Under the pieces are notes generated by a model. It saw only the letters and a program-made list of their open reading frames with translations. It was not told the DNA's origin and did not search any database. A program made the translations under genes and the position numbers. A DNA stretch of 64,000 bases, taken from an uncultured Kushneria sp. GTDB lineage: Bacteria > Pseudomonadota > Gammaproteobacteria > Pseudomonadales > Halomonadaceae. The stretch lies in NCBI RefSeq assembly GCF_947497025.1, contig NZ_CANMFC010000005.1:186001-250000 (forward strand). Reading direction: 5' to 3'. This document shows positions 25,571 to 35,497 of this stretch, one piece after another (the first letter of the stretch is position 1; every line of letters starts with the position of its first letter).

Positions 25571-27823
25571 ATGAATCAAACGGGGAAGTTCTGTCCCGGT
25601 GCAGGGGAAGTACGTTATCTGACCTCGTTGCTGGCCGGGGCGGTGTTATTGCCGGTGACCGGCGGTGTATGGGCGGCCGAGCAGCCCGGTGGTGATGCAG
25701 CAGAGACCACGACGGTCACCACGACCACCGCCACGGCCTCCGGCGGTGACGGCTCGCGTCTTGATACGATCACCGTGGAAGGCAACCGGCTCTATGACAT
25801 GCTTCCCTCGGAGCAGACCGGCGGTTATGGTGTGGATGCCGCCACGGTCGGCACCAAAACGCCCGCCGCCCTGCGTGACATTCCCCAGTCGATCAGCGTG
25901 GTGACCCGCGAGGCGATCGAGGATCAGAACTTCGATACGCTCGACCAGATGGCCAGGCGCACGCCCGGCGTTCGCGTACTCTCCAATGACGACGGCCGCT
26001 CCTCGATCTACTCGCGCGGCTATGAATACGATGAGTACAACATTGATGGCCTGCCGTCGCCGATGTCGAGCATTACCGGCTCGGTGCCTTCCCTGTCTTC
26101 AGTGGATCGAGTCGAATTGATGCGAGGGCCGTCGGGGCTTTTCAACAGCACCAGCGAGATGGGCGGTATCGTCAATCTGGTGCGCAAGCGCCCGACCTAT
26201 GACTTTCAGGGGCATGTGACCGGTCGCTACGGCAGCTGGGATCAGCGCTATATCGAAACCGACCTCTCCGGCCCGATCAATGCCGATGGCAGCGTGCGTG
26301 GTCGGCTGGTGATTGATAACAGCGACACCAATGGCTTTGTCGATCACAACGATAACGAGCGCAACAATTTCTATGGGGCGCTGGACATCGATCTGGATGA
26401 CGCCACCACGCTGTCGCTTGCCTTTTTGCGCCAGAGCAAGGACATCACCGTTAACAACGGTGTGCCCACCGACACCAATGGCAATCTTCTCGATATACGT
26501 CGCTCCAAATTCTTTGGTGCCGATTGGAACAGCTTTGATAGTCAGTCCAATGACTGGATTGCCGAGCTGACCCACCGCTTTGATAACGGTGGCTATGGTC
26601 GCGTAGCGGCGCGATATTCCAATCGCAATGCCGATTACAACTACATCTTTGGCGGCAGTACCGGTATCAATGCCGACAACGAGATCAGTGTGGCAGGTAC
26701 TGGCGCCCACATTGATCAGCAGTCGGTATCGGCAGATGCCAGCTATAGCCAGCCGTTCGAACTGATGGGGAATACGAGCGAGTTTGTGGTAGGTACGGAC
26801 TACAAGCGTTATGAGCTCGAAAATGAAGCTTCTCGTTCCCAGAATGTCTACGGGGAGCAGGGTGCTATCGGTTTTGTCGACGCTGACGGTTTCGCCGGCC
26901 TTCCCTATCGTGATCTGTTACAGCAGGGCCGCAACGGCGCTGGCGGTTTCCGCTATAACGACGACCGCACCACCCTTGAGGAGTACGGGCTCTATACCAA
27001 ATTGACCTTCCGTCCCATTCAGGATCTGGCCCTGATCGGTGGTGGACGTGTCAGTGCCTACAATGCGCGCGCCAATGACCGTGTGGCGGGGGAGACCGAC
27101 TCGCGCAGCGATGATGCAAAGTTCACGCCCTACGCCGGGCTGGTCTATGACCTCGACAGTCATCATTCGCTTTACGCCAGCTACTCGGAAGTCTTTAATC
27201 CCCAGACCTCGCTGGTGGGTGATGCTGGAAACCGGGAACTGCTGAAACCCCGTGAAGGTCAGCAGTATGAAACGGGCATCAAGGGAAGCTATTTCAACGG
27301 CGATCTCAATGCCCGTTTGAGTGCCTTTCGGATGTATGACGAAAATCGTGCCGCGAGCACGCCGGATGGCGATACGGTTTCAAGCGGTAAAACCCGCATT
27401 CAGGGGGCCGAGCTGGAGCTGACCGGCAGCATTACCGATCAGTGGGATGTGATCGCTGGTTATACCTATCTGGACACCGAGGTAAAGGATGGCGATGAAG
27501 AAGCCACTTTCCTTTTGATGCCAAACAACATGGTCAATCTCTGGACCCAGTATGGCTTTGAAGGCGGTGTTCTGGATGGCTTCCGCATCGGTGGCGGTGT
27601 GACAGCGATGGATGGCTTTCACTCCAGTCAGGGGGTCGAAGCGCCAGGCTATGCGGTGGTCGATGCCATGGTCGGCTATGACTTTACCCGGAACCTGTCA
27701 GGGCAGCTCAATTTCAATAACATCCTCGACAAGAAATACTATGACCGTGTCGGTAGCTTTGGCACGTTCAACATGTATGGCGCACCCTCAAACGTCGTTG
27801 CGTCACTACGCTACGATTTCTGA
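25571..27823 (+). CDS. TonB-dependent siderophore receptor (FhuE/FpvA type)
   Basis: 750-residue outer-membrane receptor. The signal peptide probably ends near VWAA (about residue 36). A TonB-box-like DTITVEG follows, then the plug domain (TPAALRDIPQSISVVTREAIEDQNFDTLDQMARRTPGV, MRGPSGLFNS) and a ~550-residue beta barrel ending in Phe (LRYDF). The pattern resembles coprogen/pyoverdine-type receptors (FhuE, FpvA) rather than the aerobactin receptor IutA. No N-terminal signalling (STN) domain is present, so it should not itself drive a sigma/anti-sigma relay. A Fur-like box lies upstream; the gene converges on the ent operon. Likely importer of one of the siderophores made next door, but the ligand is not certain. 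Confidence 0.87.
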   Translation: MNQTGKFCPGAGEVRYLTSLLAGAVLLPVTGGVWAAEQPGGDAAETTTVTTTTATASGGDGSRLDTITVEGNRLYDMLPSEQTGGYGVDAATVGTKTPAALRDIPQSISVVTREAIEDQNFDTLDQMARRTPGVRVLSNDDGRSSIYSRGYEYDEYNIDGLPSPMSSITGSVPSLSSVDRVELMRGPSGLFNSTSEMGGIVNLVRKRPTYDFQGHVTGRYGSWDQRYIETDLSGPINADGSVRGRLVIDNSDTNGFVDHNDNERNNFYGALDIDLDDATTLSLAFLRQSKDITVNNGVPTDTNGNLLDIRRSKFFGADWNSFDSQSNDWIAELTHRFDNGGYGRVAARYSNRNADYNYIFGGSTGINADNEISVAGTGAHIDQQSVSADASYSQPFELMGNTSEFVVGTDYKRYELENEASRSQNVYGEQGAIGFVDADGFAGLPYRDLLQQGRNGAGGFRYNDDRTTLEEYGLYTKLTFRPIQDLALIGGGRVSAYNARANDRVAGETDSRSDDAKFTPYAGLVYDLDSHHSLYASYSEVFNPQTSLVGDAGNRELLKPREGQQYETGIKGSYFNGDLNARLSAFRMYDENRAASTPDGDTVSSGKTRIQGAELELTGSITDQWDVIAGYTYLDTEVKDGDEEATFLLMPNNMVNLWTQYGFEGGVLDGFRIGGGVTAMDGFHSSQGVEAPGYAVVDAMVGYDFTRNLSGQLNFNNILDKKYYDRVGSFGTFNMYGAPSNVVASLRYDF

Positions 27824-27873
27824 GGCCAGCCGGGCTCCTGCCTGCATGGTAGGTGGCCCCGCATGAAACATTG

Positions 27874-27900
27874 AAAACCCGGCACATGGCCGGGTTTTTT
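27874..27900. terminator. Bidirectional terminator between receptor and ent operon
   Basis: AAAACCCGGC and GCCGGGTTTT form a 10-bp stem with a 5-base loop, followed by more Ts on the right and preceded by As on the left. It can end both the receptor transcript and the converging ent operon. Confidence 0.9.
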
Positions 27901-27926
27901 AATGCTCATGGATCGCCTTTAACCTG

Positions 27927-28715
27927 TCACCGAATGCCCAGCGTGGCCCCCCCGTCGATGCGCATATCGTGCAGGGTGATATGACGGGCGCGGTCAGAGA
28001 GCAAAAAGCGAATCGCCTCGCTAACGTCTTCGGGTTCGGCAATGCGCTGGAGCGGAATGCCCAGCTTCCAGTCTTCCAGTGAGCCGCGAATCACGTTGTC
28101 GCGACCGCTGTCATCGACCCACATGCCGCGCTGCATGTCGGTATCCGTGGAGCCGGGCGAGACGATGTTGCAGCGCACGTTGTATTCGGCCATTTCCAGC
28201 CCAAGACAGCGCACCAGTTGATGCGTGGCGGCCTTGGAGGCGCAGTAGGCGCCCATGGCCTGACGCGGCGTATCGGCGGCATTGGAGCCGACCACCACGA
28301 TCGCCCCCTGTCCACGCTCGGCCATGCGCCGGGCCACGGCGCGGGTGACATTGAACACCCCGGTAGTATTCACATTCAGCGCATGCAGCCACTGAGCATC
28401 GGTCAGCTCCGTGACGCGGCCCATTTGCAACACACCGGCCACATGCGCCAAGCGCGTGATGGGCGCGTGGGCCTCGATCTCGTCGATGGCGGCGTCTACC
28501 GCAGTCGAGTCGCTGACATCCACCACGTGTGCGCTGACCCGTTCGGGGCCGAATTCGTGACTCAGCTGTGCCGCCGTACTCGAGAGCGCGTCTGCGAGAC
28601 TGTCCAGCAGGGCAACGCTGGCACCTTCCTCAAGAAGATCACGCGCCAGCGTGGCGCCGATCCCGCGGGCCGCGCCGGTAATGACGATGTGGTCGCCCTT
28701 GAACTCGCCGCTCAT
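27927..28715 (-). CDS. entA: 2,3-Dihydro-2,3-dihydroxybenzoate dehydrogenase
   Basis: 262-residue short-chain dehydrogenase, last gene of the DHB operon. It oxidises 2,3-dihydro-2,3-dihydroxybenzoate with NAD+ to 2,3-dihydroxybenzoate. The Rossmann motif TGAARGIG is at 13-20, followed by [13 protein letters not shown] (the NN(A/V) region), Ser144 and the catalytic YCASK (Tyr157, Lys161). [27 protein letters not shown] and the C-terminal [16 protein letters not shown] match EntA/DhbA. The start overlaps the upstream SIP gene stop by 4 bases. Confidence 0.93.
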   Translation of the reverse strand: MSGEFKGDHIVITGAARGIGATLARDLLEEGASVALLDSLADALSSTAAQLSHEFGPERVSAHVVDVSDSTAVDAAIDEIEAHAPITRLAHVAGVLQMGRVTELTDAQWLHALNVNTTGVFNVTRAVARRMAERGQGAIVVVGSNAADTPRQAMGAYCASKAATHQLVRCLGLEMAEYNVRCNIVSPGSTDTDMQRGMWVDDSGRDNVIRGSLEDWKLGIPLQRIAEPEDVSEAIRFLLSDRARHITLHDMRIDGGATLGIR

Positions 28716-29578
28716 TTGAGTTCATCCATGATGCGATGACGCTCCTGGTGATAGCGTTCCTCGTTCCAGCAGTGGCGCCAGTAGGGCACCGCGTAGAGCT
28801 GACGTTTGGTCAGGCCGCGAATGCCCATCAGATGCTCGCGCAGTGACAGGACCGCCGAATTCTCGCCGCCGACCCAGGCCGAGATGCTACCGGCGTCGGG
28901 GAAATCCATGGCGCGCACCGCATCAATCTGCACGGTCGACAGACATGACGGGATATCGCCGCGATAGAGCCAGTGCACGTCAACACCCGGCGGATGGCGC
29001 AGCGGCTGGCGTTCGGCAGGGCTTTCCACTTCGATCAGCACCATGCCGCGGGCTTGCTCGCTCATGGCTTCCAGCAGGGCGCTGATAGCGGGCAGGGCGG
29101 TCATGTCGCCGGCGATCAGTGACCAGTCGGCCGGCGGCAGCAGCGGATCGGGCCCGCCCGGACCGCTAATGCCGATCAGGTCGCCGGGCCGGGCAGCCAG
29201 CGCCCAGCGCGAGGCCGGGCCTTCATCGCCGTGGGCGACGAAATCCACGCTCAACTCGCGCCGTTCGACATCGAAATGGCGCACGCTGTAGGTGCGGGTA
29301 ATCGGCTTTTCCTCGGCCGCCGGCCAGACCACGCCGGTCTCGGTCAGCTGTGGCAGCACCGGTGCGCCTTGATGTTCAAGCGGCAAAAAGACCTTGATAT
29401 GGCCGCCACCACGGTGGGCGGGAAAGCCTTCCAGCGCCCCTCCGCCGAGCACAATGCGGATCATGTGCTCGGTGATGACTTCACGGCGGACCACTTCCAG
29501 CAGCATCGGCGGGCGCTTTTTGCCCTTTGCCGGTGGTGCCTTCGCCACCTGGGCGGCGGTCGTTTCGGCAACACTCAT
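28712..29578 (-). CDS. Siderophore-interacting FAD reductase (SIP/ViuB family)
   Basis: 288-residue cytosolic flavoprotein of the SIP family (ViuB/FpuB-like), which releases iron from imported ferric siderophores by reduction. FAD-binding motif RTYSVRHFD (about residues 94-102, the RxYS/T pattern), then LSVDFVAHGDEGPASRWALAARPGD, typical of the family, and the C-terminal SIP region WVGGENSAVLSLREHL...YWRHCWNEERYHQERH. It overlaps entB by 4 bases upstream and entA by 4 bases downstream, so it is a translationally coupled member of the DHB operon. Its position implies that a catecholate is actually re-imported and used by this organism. Confidence 0.92.
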   Translation of the reverse strand: MSVAETTAAQVAKAPPAKGKKRPPMLLEVVRREVITEHMIRIVLGGGALEGFPAHRGGGHIKVFLPLEHQGAPVLPQLTETGVVWPAAEEKPITRTYSVRHFDVERRELSVDFVAHGDEGPASRWALAARPGDLIGISGPGGPDPLLPPADWSLIAGDMTALPAISALLEAMSEQARGMVLIEVESPAERQPLRHPPGVDVHWLYRGDIPSCLSTVQIDAVRAMDFPDAGSISAWVGGENSAVLSLREHLMGIRGLTKRQLYAVPYWRHCWNEERYHQERHRIMDELK

Positions 29579-30471
29579 GCACTTGCTCCCTGACGGTTGA
29601 GCAGCGCGACCCAGTCGACAATGGTCGGCGCCTCGACCAGATCCATGAAACTGACATCAAAGCCTTCCCGGCGCAGTTCCTCGACAAACGTCATCATGCG
29701 CATCGAGTCCAGCCCGTAGAAAAGCAGGTTGTCATCGGCCGGGATCTCCTCGGCGCTGACGCCGGCCAGGGTGGCGACTCGCTCGGTCAGCGCTGCCTGG
29801 GTCATGTCACCCGCGGCCTGCTGACCCTTTTGTGCAGATTCCAGCGCCTCAAGGGTCTGGGCGCTGGTGGTCACCACGCCGCAGCGCCCGGCCACGTATT
29901 CAAGGGCCATGTCATGACGCGCGCGGGAGAAATCCGCCACACCGTCGGTGAGCATGAAGCACTGCACGTCCTGCATGAAGCCTTCCAGTGCCGTGGCCAT
30001 GCAGCCGATATGGGCATATACCCCGCCAATGATCAGCTGATCGCGCCCCCAGGTGGACATGCGCTCGCGCAGGTCGCTGCGCTGAAAGGCGCTGTAGCGC
30101 CACTTGGTCAGCACCACATCGCCATCCTGTGGGGCAAGCTCATCCACCACCGGATATTGCTCGGGATGGGCCGGCAGGCCCGGGCCCCAGAAATCGTTGA
30201 GCAGGGCGCGATCATCATCGGGCTGATCGGTCGGCTGGGCGGTGTAGACCACCGGCACACCCACGGCACGGGCGGCCTTGATCAGTGCCGCCAGATGATG
30301 AACCACTTCAGGGATCGGTGCGGCACTCACGTCATACTTGGCCAGAAAATAGCGCTGCATGTCGTGAATCAGCAGTACCGCGCGCGCCGGGTCGACCTGC
30401 CAGTTGACCCGGTTGTCGGGCAGATCGGCAGTGCCAGGCAGTGAATAGCTCGCGATGGCGGGAATGGCCAT
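29575..30471 (-). CDS. entB: Isochorismatase with C-terminal aryl carrier domain (EntB)
   Basis: 298-residue bifunctional protein. Residues ~1-210 are an isochorismatase domain: Asp37 in LLIHDMQRYF, Lys123 in LTKWRYSAF and the GVYAHIGCMATA loop near 150-160, which convert isochorismate to 2,3-dihydro-2,3-dihydroxybenzoate. Residues ~225-298 are an aryl carrier protein, with the phosphopantetheine attachment Ser256 in FYGLDSMRMM. A carrier domain implies DHB is tethered by EntE and passed to a condensing enzyme, yet no condensation protein or phosphopantetheinyl transferase is encoded in this window. 39 bases downstream of entE; its stop overlaps the SIP start. Confidence 0.93.
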   Translation of the reverse strand: MAIPAIASYSLPGTADLPDNRVNWQVDPARAVLLIHDMQRYFLAKYDVSAAPIPEVVHHLAALIKAARAVGVPVVYTAQPTDQPDDDRALLNDFWGPGLPAHPEQYPVVDELAPQDGDVVLTKWRYSAFQRSDLRERMSTWGRDQLIIGGVYAHIGCMATALEGFMQDVQCFMLTDGVADFSRARHDMALEYVAGRCGVVTTSAQTLEALESAQKGQQAAGDMTQAALTERVATLAGVSAEEIPADDNLLFYGLDSMRMMTFVEELRREGFDVSFMDLVEAPTIVDWVALLNRQGASA

Positions 30472-30510
30472 GATACCTCTCCTGTAATCTTTCAGCGCCG
30501 CCGGCAGTCG

Positions 30511-32229
30511 TCACTCACCGGCAGGTGCATCGGCTGCAAACCAGTGCGCCTTGAGCGTCTGGCGAAGCGCCTTTTTGCTGATCTTGCCCACCCCGGTCTG
30601 AGGGAAGGCCTCAAGAAATTCAAAGCGCTCGGGCACCTTGTAGTTGGCAAGGCCCCGCTCGCGCAGAAATCGTGCCAGTACCATCGGCTTTGGCGCTTCG
30701 CCACGTGGGACCACAAAGGCGCAGACCCGTTCGCCCAGATAGGGATCGGGCATGGCCACAACGGCGACATCATGAACGTTGTCATGGGCCAGCAGCTGGT
30801 TTTCGACTTCTTCGGCGGCCACCTTCTCGCCGCCGCGGTTGATCTGATCCTTGTCGCGACCTTCGACGATCAGATAGCCGTCGACCGTCATCTGAACGCG
30901 ATCACCGGTGCGATAAAAGCCATCGCGCGTGAAGGCGCGCTGGTTGTGAGCGCCTTCAGGCTCATCCCCTTCGGATGGCGCCACGAAATAGCCCGGGATG
31001 GTGTAGGGCCCGCGCGTGATCAGATGGCCCACGCCGCCTGGCGGGATCGGCTGATCGTCGTCATCGACCACCAGCACCTCATCAAGCGGTGACATCGGCT
31101 GACCCTGGGTGGTGTTGATCAGCTCGATCGGGTCATCAAGGCCGGTGTAGTTGACCAGCCCCTCGGCCATGCCAAAGACCTGCTGCAGTCGACAGCCCAG
31201 TGTCGGTGCCACGCGGCGTGCTGCTTCGCTGACCAGCTTGGCCCCGCCGACCTGCAGGATGTCGAGACTTGAAAGATCGGCCTGTGTATGGGCGGCGCTG
31301 TCGAGCCACAGCATGGCCAGCGGGGGTACCAGCGAGGTCATGGTGACCCGCTCGCGCTCGATCAGCGTGAAGCACTCATCGGGGCTGGGTCGCGGTGCAA
31401 TCACCAGCCGGCCGCCGCCGAGCAGCACACCCAGAAAGCCCGGCGAGCTCATGGGGAAATTATGCGCAATCGGTAGTGCGATCAGATAGACCGTATCAGG
31501 CGTCACCGCGCAGGCGCGATTGCTCTCGCGCAGGCTGTAATGATAGTCGTCATGTCGACGCGGAATCAGCTTGGGCACGCCCGTGGTGCCGCCGGAGAGC
31601 TGGAAAAAGGCCAGATCATGGGCATCTGGCACGTCCTCGACCGGCTCGCCCTCGTGCTCAAGAAGGCTGTTGAAGGCAGTGAACTCCTGGGCCTCGCCGC
31701 AGACGATGACCTGCTCGAGCGTGGGGACTGTCTCGCGGACGTCGCGTGCCATGGCGCGATAGTCAAAGCCGGCGTCTTTATCGCAGATCAAAAGCGCACG
31801 CGCCGTCGCGGCGCGACAGAAATGCTCGATCTCAAAGCGGCGATGCGCCGGCAGGGCGAACACCGGCAGCGCGCCCAGACGAAAGAGGGCAAAGCAGGCC
31901 ACCACGAACTCATGGCGGTTGGGCAGCTGGATGACGACCCGGTCACCGCGCTCGATGCCCTGGCGGCGCAGACCGCGGGCAAAGGCATCCACGCGCTGAT
32001 CAAGTTCGGTGTAGCTCAGGCGCAGGTCACCGTCGACCAGCGCTTCGCGCGGGCCGTGTTCGGCACCCAGGCGGCGCAGCATGGCGCCGAAGGTTTCATC
32101 GATCCAGCAGCCCTCGTTACGGTAAAGATGCTGGCGCTCGAGCGGATAGTCCGGGCAGCGTTCGATGATGTCATCAAGCGTGGCGCGCCGGGTCGGCGCT
32201 GTTGTCGAGGAAGATATCGGGTTGGTCAT
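30511..32229 (-). CDS. entE: 2,3-Dihydroxybenzoate-AMP ligase (EntE)
   Basis: 572-residue stand-alone adenylation enzyme that activates 2,3-dihydroxybenzoate with ATP and loads it on the EntB carrier. The core P-loop motif SGGTTGVPK and [13 protein letters not shown] (aryl-acid ligase signature with the Asn that reads the ring hydroxyl) are present. [43 protein letters not shown] and the catalytic Lys in [11 protein letters not shown] complete the family pattern. The N-terminus has a short extra Ser/Thr tract. Separated from entC by only 2 bases, so one transcript. Confidence 0.94.
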   Translation of the reverse strand: MTNPISSSTTAPTRRATLDDIIERCPDYPLERQHLYRNEGCWIDETFGAMLRRLGAEHGPREALVDGDLRLSYTELDQRVDAFARGLRRQGIERGDRVVIQLPNRHEFVVACFALFRLGALPVFALPAHRRFEIEHFCRAATARALLICDKDAGFDYRAMARDVRETVPTLEQVIVCGEAQEFTAFNSLLEHEGEPVEDVPDAHDLAFFQLSGGTTGVPKLIPRRHDDYHYSLRESNRACAVTPDTVYLIALPIAHNFPMSSPGFLGVLLGGGRLVIAPRPSPDECFTLIERERVTMTSLVPPLAMLWLDSAAHTQADLSSLDILQVGGAKLVSEAARRVAPTLGCRLQQVFGMAEGLVNYTGLDDPIELINTTQGQPMSPLDEVLVVDDDDQPIPPGGVGHLITRGPYTIPGYFVAPSEGDEPEGAHNQRAFTRDGFYRTGDRVQMTVDGYLIVEGRDKDQINRGGEKVAAEEVENQLLAHDNVHDVAVVAMPDPYLGERVCAFVVPRGEAPKPMVLARFLRERGLANYKVPERFEFLEAFPQTGVGKISKKALRQTLKAHWFAADAPAGE

Positions 32230-32231
32230 GA

Positions 32232-33440
32232 TCAGGCAGCCGCGTTCGTGGCATCGTCTTCGTAATCAAGGCCCATGGCATCCAGCATGGTCCGCATCTT
32301 GGCCGCTGTTTCCTCGAGCTCCCCCTGCGGGCTGGAGCCCGGCACGACACCTGCGCCGGCAAACACGCGCACATGGTCGGGAGCCAGCTCGGCGCAGCGT
32401 ATGGCAATGGCCCATTCGCCATCACCAGTGTCATTACACCAGCCGACCAGGCCGGTGAAATAGCCGCGCTCAAAACCTTCAAGTGATTCGATGGCCTGAT
32501 GAGCGTCCTGCCAGGGCGCGCCGCAGACCGCCGGGGTGGGGTGCAGTGCGGCCGCCACACTCAGTGAGGTCATGGTGGGGTCCGCCAGTTCCCCTTCAAG
32601 CGTGGTGGAAAGATGCCACATGCGATCGGTGGCCATCACTTCCGGGCCTTCCGGAACCTCCAGGGTGCGGCACAGCGGGCGAAGGGCGGTTACAATGGCA
32701 TCCACGACCAGCGCGTGTTCGCGCAGATCCTTGTCGGAGATGCCAAGCCCCTCGGCGCGGCGCTGGTCTTCCTGCGGATCACTGTGACGAGGGATGGAAC
32801 CCGCCAGCGGATTGGCGATGACCCGGTTGCCCTCGCGGCGAATCAAAAGCTCGGGGCTTGCACCCACAAGGCTCTCGGTGTCACTGGTCGGCAGGGTAAA
32901 GTTATAGCCTCGCGGATTGATGCTTAAAAGCCGTTTCAACAGGGCCTGCACATCCACCGATGCCTGAGTGTGCGCGCGTAGCGACCGGGCCAACACGACC
33001 TTGTTGAGCCTGGTGGTCTCAAAAAGTGTCAGCGCACTGTCCACGGCCCGGCAGTAATGCTCGGCTGCCGGCTCCGGCGTGATCGCCAGGGCGCGGGTCT
33101 CAAGCGGTGCACTGCCAGGGCACTGCTCAAACGTGCCGGGGGCGGCGCGCAGCAGCTCCCGGGGCATAAAAAGGCGCGCGCTGTCAGCGTGATTAAACGG
33201 AATCAGGCCCATGATGACGGGATCCGGATGCCCCTGGGCACGCGCCGTATCGAACAGCTCGCGAGCGGCATCATCGAGTGTATGGGGCCGGGCATCCGGC
33301 GTGTGACATTCATGGGCAATGCCACGTCCGAGCAGGGTTGTGGCCGGTGAAGAGAAAAAGGCGTCGCCCGGTTTGAGCCCCTCAAGCAGCCCCCAGGGGG
33401 CCTGATCCATGGAAAACCGGGAAGGAAATGGCTGATTCAC
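32232..33440 (-). CDS. entC: Isochorismate synthase (EntC)
   Basis: 402-residue chorismate-utilising enzyme, first gene of the DHB operon, converting chorismate to isochorismate. Recognisable stretches are the NKVVLARSL loop, [56 protein letters not shown] and [36 protein letters not shown], all standard for EntC/DhbC. A GTG start at 33440 is chosen because AGGAG stands 5-6 bases before it; a TTG further upstream (33455) has no such site. Divergent from iucA across 232 bases holding a Fur-like box. Confidence 0.92.
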   Translation of the reverse strand: MNQPFPSRFSMDQAPWGLLEGLKPGDAFFSSPATTLLGRGIAHECHTPDARPHTLDDAARELFDTARAQGHPDPVIMGLIPFNHADSARLFMPRELLRAAPGTFEQCPGSAPLETRALAITPEPAAEHYCRAVDSALTLFETTRLNKVVLARSLRAHTQASVDVQALLKRLLSINPRGYNFTLPTSDTESLVGASPELLIRREGNRVIANPLAGSIPRHSDPQEDQRRAEGLGISDKDLREHALVVDAIVTALRPLCRTLEVPEGPEVMATDRMWHLSTTLEGELADPTMTSLSVAAALHPTPAVCGAPWQDAHQAIESLEGFERGYFTGLVGWCNDTGDGEWAIAIRCAELAPDHVRVFAGAGVVPGSSPQGELEETAAKMRTMLDAMGLDYEDDATNAAA

Positions 33441-33523
33441 GTTGACTCCTGACAAGTCGCGTTGTCAGTGGACGGGCACCGGAAGGTGTTATTCGGTGCG
33501 GTAACAGAGCGCCACTCTAGCCC

Positions 33524-33550
33524 AAATGAGAAACATTATCAAAATCATTT
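33524..33550. promoter_or_regulatory. Fur-like box(es) shared by entC and iucA
   Basis: AAATGAGAAACATTATCAAA and the adjoining ATCATTT read as one extended or two overlapping Fur sites in the divergent intergenic region (33441-33672). The placement would repress both operons together when iron is plentiful. Promoter hexamers could not be assigned with confidence. Confidence 0.75.
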
Positions 33551-33672
33551 GTGTTGGCAAAAGCCTTCTGTTGGCCAGCTTGATGAGCTCGGCGCAGGCC
33601 CTTGTACGATCGGCTATGCTTGCCGGGATATGTGAACATGCCGGTCAACGTGACCCATTGCAGGAGCGCTCG

Positions 33673-35451
33673 ATGCAGGACCTTTCTCGCCACTCGACGT
33701 CTGACGTCCACATCGAGTGGGCCGACCGGCTGGCGGCAACCAGCTTTTTTAACGCCCTGTTGCGCGAAACCACGCACTGGTGGCTGGAGAGCCTTGGCAG
33801 TAACGAGATTGCCGTCATTCCCCTGACCGACGATCGCAACTTCTGTCTGCGTCTGACGCTTGAGCATCGAAGCCTTTCGGGACGCTGTCGCATCCAGCTG
33901 CCGGTGATGCGGACAACGGGTGACGCGCTCGAGGCCATCTCTTTCGAGCAGGCTGTGACGGCCCTGCTGGAAAGTCCGTGGCTACGTGAGCATCCGCTGG
34001 TTGGCCAACTTGATGACGCGCGGCGCGAGACGTTCTTCAAAAGCGTGATGGGCAGTCGCGACACCATTGCCGCCGCTCTGGCCGGGCGCGATGATCTTGA
34101 CCATCTCATCCAGGGGCCGCTCGGGTTTCTCGAGGCCGAGCAGGGGTTGCTGGTCGGTCACGACTTTCACCCGGCGCCCAAGTCTCAGGCGCCCTTTGAT
34201 GCCGGGCAGGCGCATGACCATACCCCCGAGCATCGGGCCTGTTTCGGGCTTGTCTGGTGGGGCGTCTCTCCGGCGCGCGCGATAGGGAACAGCAGTCGTG
34301 ACACCGCGGCCGCGGCCATGATGCACGATCTTTTGCCCGAAACGCTGGCCGAGTGGCTGCCGGTGGGGTTCAGTGCGCTGCCGATGCATCCCTGGCAGTC
34401 CCGTTTTCTGCAAAGCCGCGACGATATCGCGGCCCTGATCGATGCCGGTGAACTGGTCGTGCTGGGCGAGGAGCGTGACGATGCCGCCACCACGCGGCGC
34501 TGGTATCCGACCTCATCGCATCGCTCGCTTTACTGTCCGCAGACCGACTGGATGGTCAAGGGCTCGCTGTCGGCGAAGTTGACCAACTCCCTTCGAGTGC
34601 TGCACGGCAACGAGGTGATGCGCGGGCTGCGGCTGGATCGCTGGTGGCCGGGAGTGAGCGTTGAGATTCGCGAGCACTTTCATTTGATGCAGGAACCGGC
34701 CTGGCTGGGCTGGAAAAACGACGACGGTGAGATCGATGAGGCGAGCCTGGCGCTGTTGCGTGAAAATCGCATCCAGGGGCCTGACGCGCCGAGCGTGGTG
34801 CTCGCCACGCTGACCCAGCCGCTGGGCAAGACCGGCCAGACACTGCTGGCCAACGGTGTCAGGCGCCTGGCCGCACTGGACAACCTCGGCGAACGCGAGG
34901 CGGCGCTTTCATGGTTTGAAGCCTTCTGCAAGCGGGTGCTGTTGCCGCTGATCCGGTTGGTGGTCGAGGAGGGCATCGTGCTGCTGGCCCATCAGCAAAA
35001 CATTGTGGTGCGCCTTGAGCGTGAACGTCCGGTGGGCGTGGACTATCGCGACTGCCAGGGCAGCGGGGTCACCGCGCACTTTCTGGCGCGTCATCCCGAG
35101 GAAAGCGTCAGTCAGGACCATCGCATCACGGCGGACATGCTCAAGCGCTATTTTCCCTATTATGTCATCGTCAATTCGGCTCTCTCGGTCACGGCTGCGC
35201 TTTCCGAGGCGGGGCTTGTCGATGAGTCCGTGCTGGTCGCGCATCTGCGTGATCATCTGGCGGCGCTGCGCCACCACTGCCGTGGCGGCGATACCACGCT
35301 GCTCGATCATCTTTTGACATCACCTACGCTGGAGGTCAAAAGCAACTTCTTCTGCTATCTGTCCGGCATCAACGAGTCCACGCTGGATGACCCGGCCAAC
35401 ATCTATCTGGATATGCCCAATCCGCTGTTGACCCCGTCCACTGACGATTGA
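33673..35451 (+). CDS. iucA: Aerobactin synthetase IucA (type A NIS synthetase)
   Basis: 592-residue NRPS-independent siderophore synthetase that couples N6-acetyl-N6-hydroxylysine to a prochiral carboxyl of citrate. Closely matches IucA in LRETTHWW near the start, HDFHPAPKS (ATP-site region), LPMHPWQSRFL, YPTSSHRSLYC, MVKGSLSAKLTNS, LLAHQQNIVV and the C-terminal YFPYYVIVNSALSVTAAL. It ends VKSNFFCYLSGINESTLDDPANIYLDMPNPL, parallel to E. coli IucA. The ATG at 33673 is preferred because AGGAG lies 7 bases upstream; an earlier in-frame Met (33526) would sit within the Fur-like site. First gene of the iucABCD operon. Confidence 0.94.
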   Translation: MQDLSRHSTSDVHIEWADRLAATSFFNALLRETTHWWLESLGSNEIAVIPLTDDRNFCLRLTLEHRSLSGRCRIQLPVMRTTGDALEAISFEQAVTALLESPWLREHPLVGQLDDARRETFFKSVMGSRDTIAAALAGRDDLDHLIQGPLGFLEAEQGLLVGHDFHPAPKSQAPFDAGQAHDHTPEHRACFGLVWWGVSPARAIGNSSRDTAAAAMMHDLLPETLAEWLPVGFSALPMHPWQSRFLQSRDDIAALIDAGELVVLGEERDDAATTRRWYPTSSHRSLYCPQTDWMVKGSLSAKLTNSLRVLHGNEVMRGLRLDRWWPGVSVEIREHFHLMQEPAWLGWKNDDGEIDEASLALLRENRIQGPDAPSVVLATLTQPLGKTGQTLLANGVRRLAALDNLGEREAALSWFEAFCKRVLLPLIRLVVEEGIVLLAHQQNIVVRLERERPVGVDYRDCQGSGVTAHFLARHPEESVSQDHRITADMLKRYFPYYVIVNSALSVTAALSEAGLVDESVLVAHLRDHLAALRHHCRGGDTTLLDHLLTSPTLEVKSNFFCYLSGINESTLDDPANIYLDMPNPLLTPSTDD

Positions 35452-35497
35452 GGCCTGCACGTTTTGAACCATGACCCTGATACCGCGAGAAATCACC

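Noticed and set aside
33526-33672. Extended N-terminus of IucA starting at 33526
   Set aside because: Would overlap the Fur-like site, has no ribosome site and adds 49 residues absent from IucA; the ATG at 33673 has AGGAG.
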